Below are positions 62,684 to 64,000 of a stretch of DNA of 64,000 nt, piece by piece. The notes under the pieces were generated by a model. That model saw nothing but the letters and a program-made list of their open reading frames with translations, did no database searches and was not told where the DNA came from. Made by a program: the position numbers and the translations under genes. This stretch comes from Pseudomonas sp. PDM14. Lineage in GTDB: Bacteria; Pseudomonadota; Gammaproteobacteria; Pseudomonadales; Pseudomonadaceae. The stretch is taken from the NCBI RefSeq assembly GCF_014851905.1, contig NZ_JACVAQ010000001.1:2418001-2482000 (forward strand), in the 5' to 3' direction. Within the stretch, counting starts at the first letter, position 1. Every line of letters starts with the position of its first letter.

Positions 62684-63207
62684 GAGCGGATTACGAGACG
62701 GACTACACGGTGCGCCGCGCGCGCATCGTTGGCTGGAGCGTAATTGGTGTAATTGGCTTGGGCCTGGTGCTGGCGCTTGGCTGGAAGATTGCGGAAGTCA
62801 GTGAGCAGCGGGCGATGAACGCTACCCGTGAGCACCTGGCGGCCAGTTTGAGCAGCTTTTCCGCGGAGCGGGTCGCCAAGGATCAAGCGCTGGACGAGGG
62901 ATGGACGAAGCGCAATCCCTTCGTGCTCTTGCGGTGGCAGCAGAGTAACTACTGCGGCGAGCTGGCGATGGCCGAGAAGCCGCGTCGCGGTTGCTGGTAC
63001 TGGCTGCCACAGCAAGGCTGGGTGCTGTACCGCACGCGCTTTGGTGACGAATGGGCAAAAGACGCGGGTGAATTGCAGGTCTATCGAGTAAGAGCGGTTC
63101 CCAGGGAAATGTCGATTGGCTCACAATTCATGGGTGCGGCTTTTGCCATGGAGCTAGAGGAAGTACCCCGCGCGGAGATAACCGCGGCGGGCTGGATTAG
63201 TCACTGA
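62680..63207 (+). CDS. MshF-like bitopic membrane protein
   Basis: 175 residues from a TTG at 62680 overlapping the mshG stop (TTGA). One membrane helix (about 17-38) is followed by a periplasmic domain with two Cys (NYCGEL and RGCWYW). Position between mshG and the pilin genes is that of mshF in Vibrio; similarity itself is weak, so the name is by context. A GTG at 62710 is an alternative start. Confidence 0.6.
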   Translation: MRADYETDYTVRRARIVGWSVIGVIGLGLVLALGWKIAEVSEQRAMNATREHLAASLSSFSAERVAKDQALDEGWTKRNPFVLLRWQQSNYCGELAMAEKPRRGCWYWLPQQGWVLYRTRFGDEWAKDAGELQVYRVRAVPREMSIGSQFMGAAFAMELEEVPRAEITAAGWISH

Positions 63208-63216
63208 GGAAGAGCA

Positions 63217-63702
63217 ATGAAGAACAGCAAAGGTTTTACCCTGATCGAACTGGTGGTGGTGATCGTCATCCTCGGCATTCTGGCCGCCGTGGCGCTGCCG
63301 CGCTTCATGAACGCCACGCAGGACGCCCATCGTGCTGCTGTCGAAGGTGCGGGCGGTGCGCTGGCTTCTGCCGTGGTGCTGGTGCGTTCGCAGTGGGAAA
63401 TCAACCGCAGCAAGGGCGTGGCTACCCCTAATGCCAACGTGGCTGGTTTCGGCAACAACGATGTGGATGTCAACGACAGCGGCTGGCCGCTCGGCACTGG
63501 CGGTACGCTTGATTGCGTCGGGCTCTGGGGTGCGCTTCTGCAAGGCTCCGCGCCTACCGTGGCTGCATCCGGCACCGGCGTTGACTATCTTGCCACCAGC
63601 CCCGCCAGCAATTGCGTTTACACCTATCAGGCTGATGGTGCCAACGACACCATTACCTATGAGCCTACAACCGGTGTCGTGAACACCGTTTTCACTGAAT
63701 AA
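63217..63702 (+). CDS. mshB: Type IV pilin MshB (minor or priming pilin)
   Basis: 161 residues. The prepilin site KG|FTLIE cleaves after Gly6 and Glu11 is the +5 residue. The hydrophobic helix runs to about 30. A Cys100-Cys133 pair could form the pilin disulfide. Being the pilin before mshA it is called MshB, but no similarity was measured. GAGGAAG upstream. Confidence 0.8.
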   Translation: MKNSKGFTLIELVVVIVILGILAAVALPRFMNATQDAHRAAVEGAGGALASAVVLVRSQWEINRSKGVATPNANVAGFGNNDVDVNDSGWPLGTGGTLDCVGLWGALLQGSAPTVAASGTGVDYLATSPASNCVYTYQADGANDTITYEPTTGVVNTVFTE

Positions 63703-63724
63703 CTCCAGTCCAGAGGGCTTCAAA

Positions 63725-64000
63725 ATGAAAAAACAACAAGGCGGTTTCACCCTGATCGAGCTGATCATGGTTATCGTGATTCTCGGGATTTTGGCGGCGT
63801 TTGCACTGCCGCGGTTTGCCAACCTCGGTGCTGATGCGCGGCGCTCGACCATTCAGGGCGTAGAAGGCTCCATGAAGTCAGCTTCCGCGATTGTGCATTC
63901 GGCATTCCTGGCTCGCGGCGGCACCTCGTCGACAACTACAGTTGCTGTAGAGGGTGCAAGCATCGCTGTTAGCAACGGCTACCCAGCGTCCTCGGCCGCC
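63725..64000 (+). CDS. mshA: Type IV pilin MshA (partial, cut by the window end)
   Basis: The first 92 residues are present. The prepilin site QGG|FTLIE (Gly7) is standard. NLGADARRSTIQGVEGSMKS resembles MshA major pilins of Vibrio and Shewanella. No stop within the window. A 22 bp gap to mshB and its own ribosome site (GAGGGC is weak) suggest it may have a separate promoter, not seen here. Confidence 0.82.
   Translation, partial: MKKQQGGFTLIELIMVIVILGILAAFALPRFANLGADARRSTIQGVEGSMKSASAIVHSAFLARGGTSSTTTVAVEGASIAVSNGYPASSAA

Overview
The window is chromosomal DNA from a high-GC gammaproteobacterium, almost certainly a Pseudomonas. Gene content and order follow the P. aeruginosa PA5127-PA5174 neighbourhood as I remember it (fabY, dctBD, rml genes, His/Arg-type ABC transporter, yggX, mutY, hisBHAF, ctpA, envC-like, gpmI, rhodanese, grx, secB, trmL). 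Species is not resolved. A complete MSHA-type pilus locus beside trmL points away from P. aeruginosa itself.

Layout: 1-8.1 kb (minus strand) holds the 5' part of fabY, the C4-dicarboxylate sensor pair dctB-dctD, and the dTDP-L-rhamnose operon rmlB-A-C-D. From 8.3 to 15.9 kb lies an accessory block ending at tRNA-Thr: a secreted clan GH-A glycoside hydrolase, a tyrosine-integrase remnant, and a compact phosphonate cassette. The cassette has phnD-phnC-phnE, an iron alcohol dehydrogenase and phnX, with a divergent lysR gene. It is bracketed by inverted copies of a short IS- or MITE-like end sequence. A methyltransferase gene and a polar amino acid ABC transporter follow (16.3-20.6 kb).

The stretch from 20.9 to 35.2 kb is signalling-rich. 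It carries a cytoplasmic hybrid histidine kinase and, divergently, an operon of a CHASE3/GAF hybrid kinase with three receivers, CheR, a receiver-less CheB and a receiver-kinase. Next come a CHASE2 adenylate cyclase operon (with an SH3 protein and an M48 lipoprotein) and a convergent HD-GYP phosphodiesterase. DedA, tRNA-Phe, yggX-mutY-asmA, a frameshifted membrane fatty-acid hydroxylase and a PanZ-like acetyltransferase fill 35.2-41.7 kb.

hisB-hisH-DUF2164-hisA-hisF (41.8-44.9 kb) supply the middle of histidine biosynthesis. Two tandem orphan solute-binding proteins, ctpA, an EnvC-like factor, gpmI, and rhodanese-grxC-secB follow. From 53.2 kb to the window end, tightly overlapping genes encode an MSHA pilus machine in assembly order: PilM/N/O/P-like platform, secretin MshL, MshM, MshN, the c-di-GMP-binding ATPase MshE, MshG, MshF-like, and pilins MshB and MshA (cut by the window end).

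The most unusual content is the mobile-looking phosphonate cassette without a transaminase gene (with a shortened PhnX), the chemotaxis-enzyme phosphorelay operon that has no chemoreceptor or CheA, and the CHASE2 cyclase/SH3/M48 operon. I found no CRISPR array, intact insertion sequence or replication origin.
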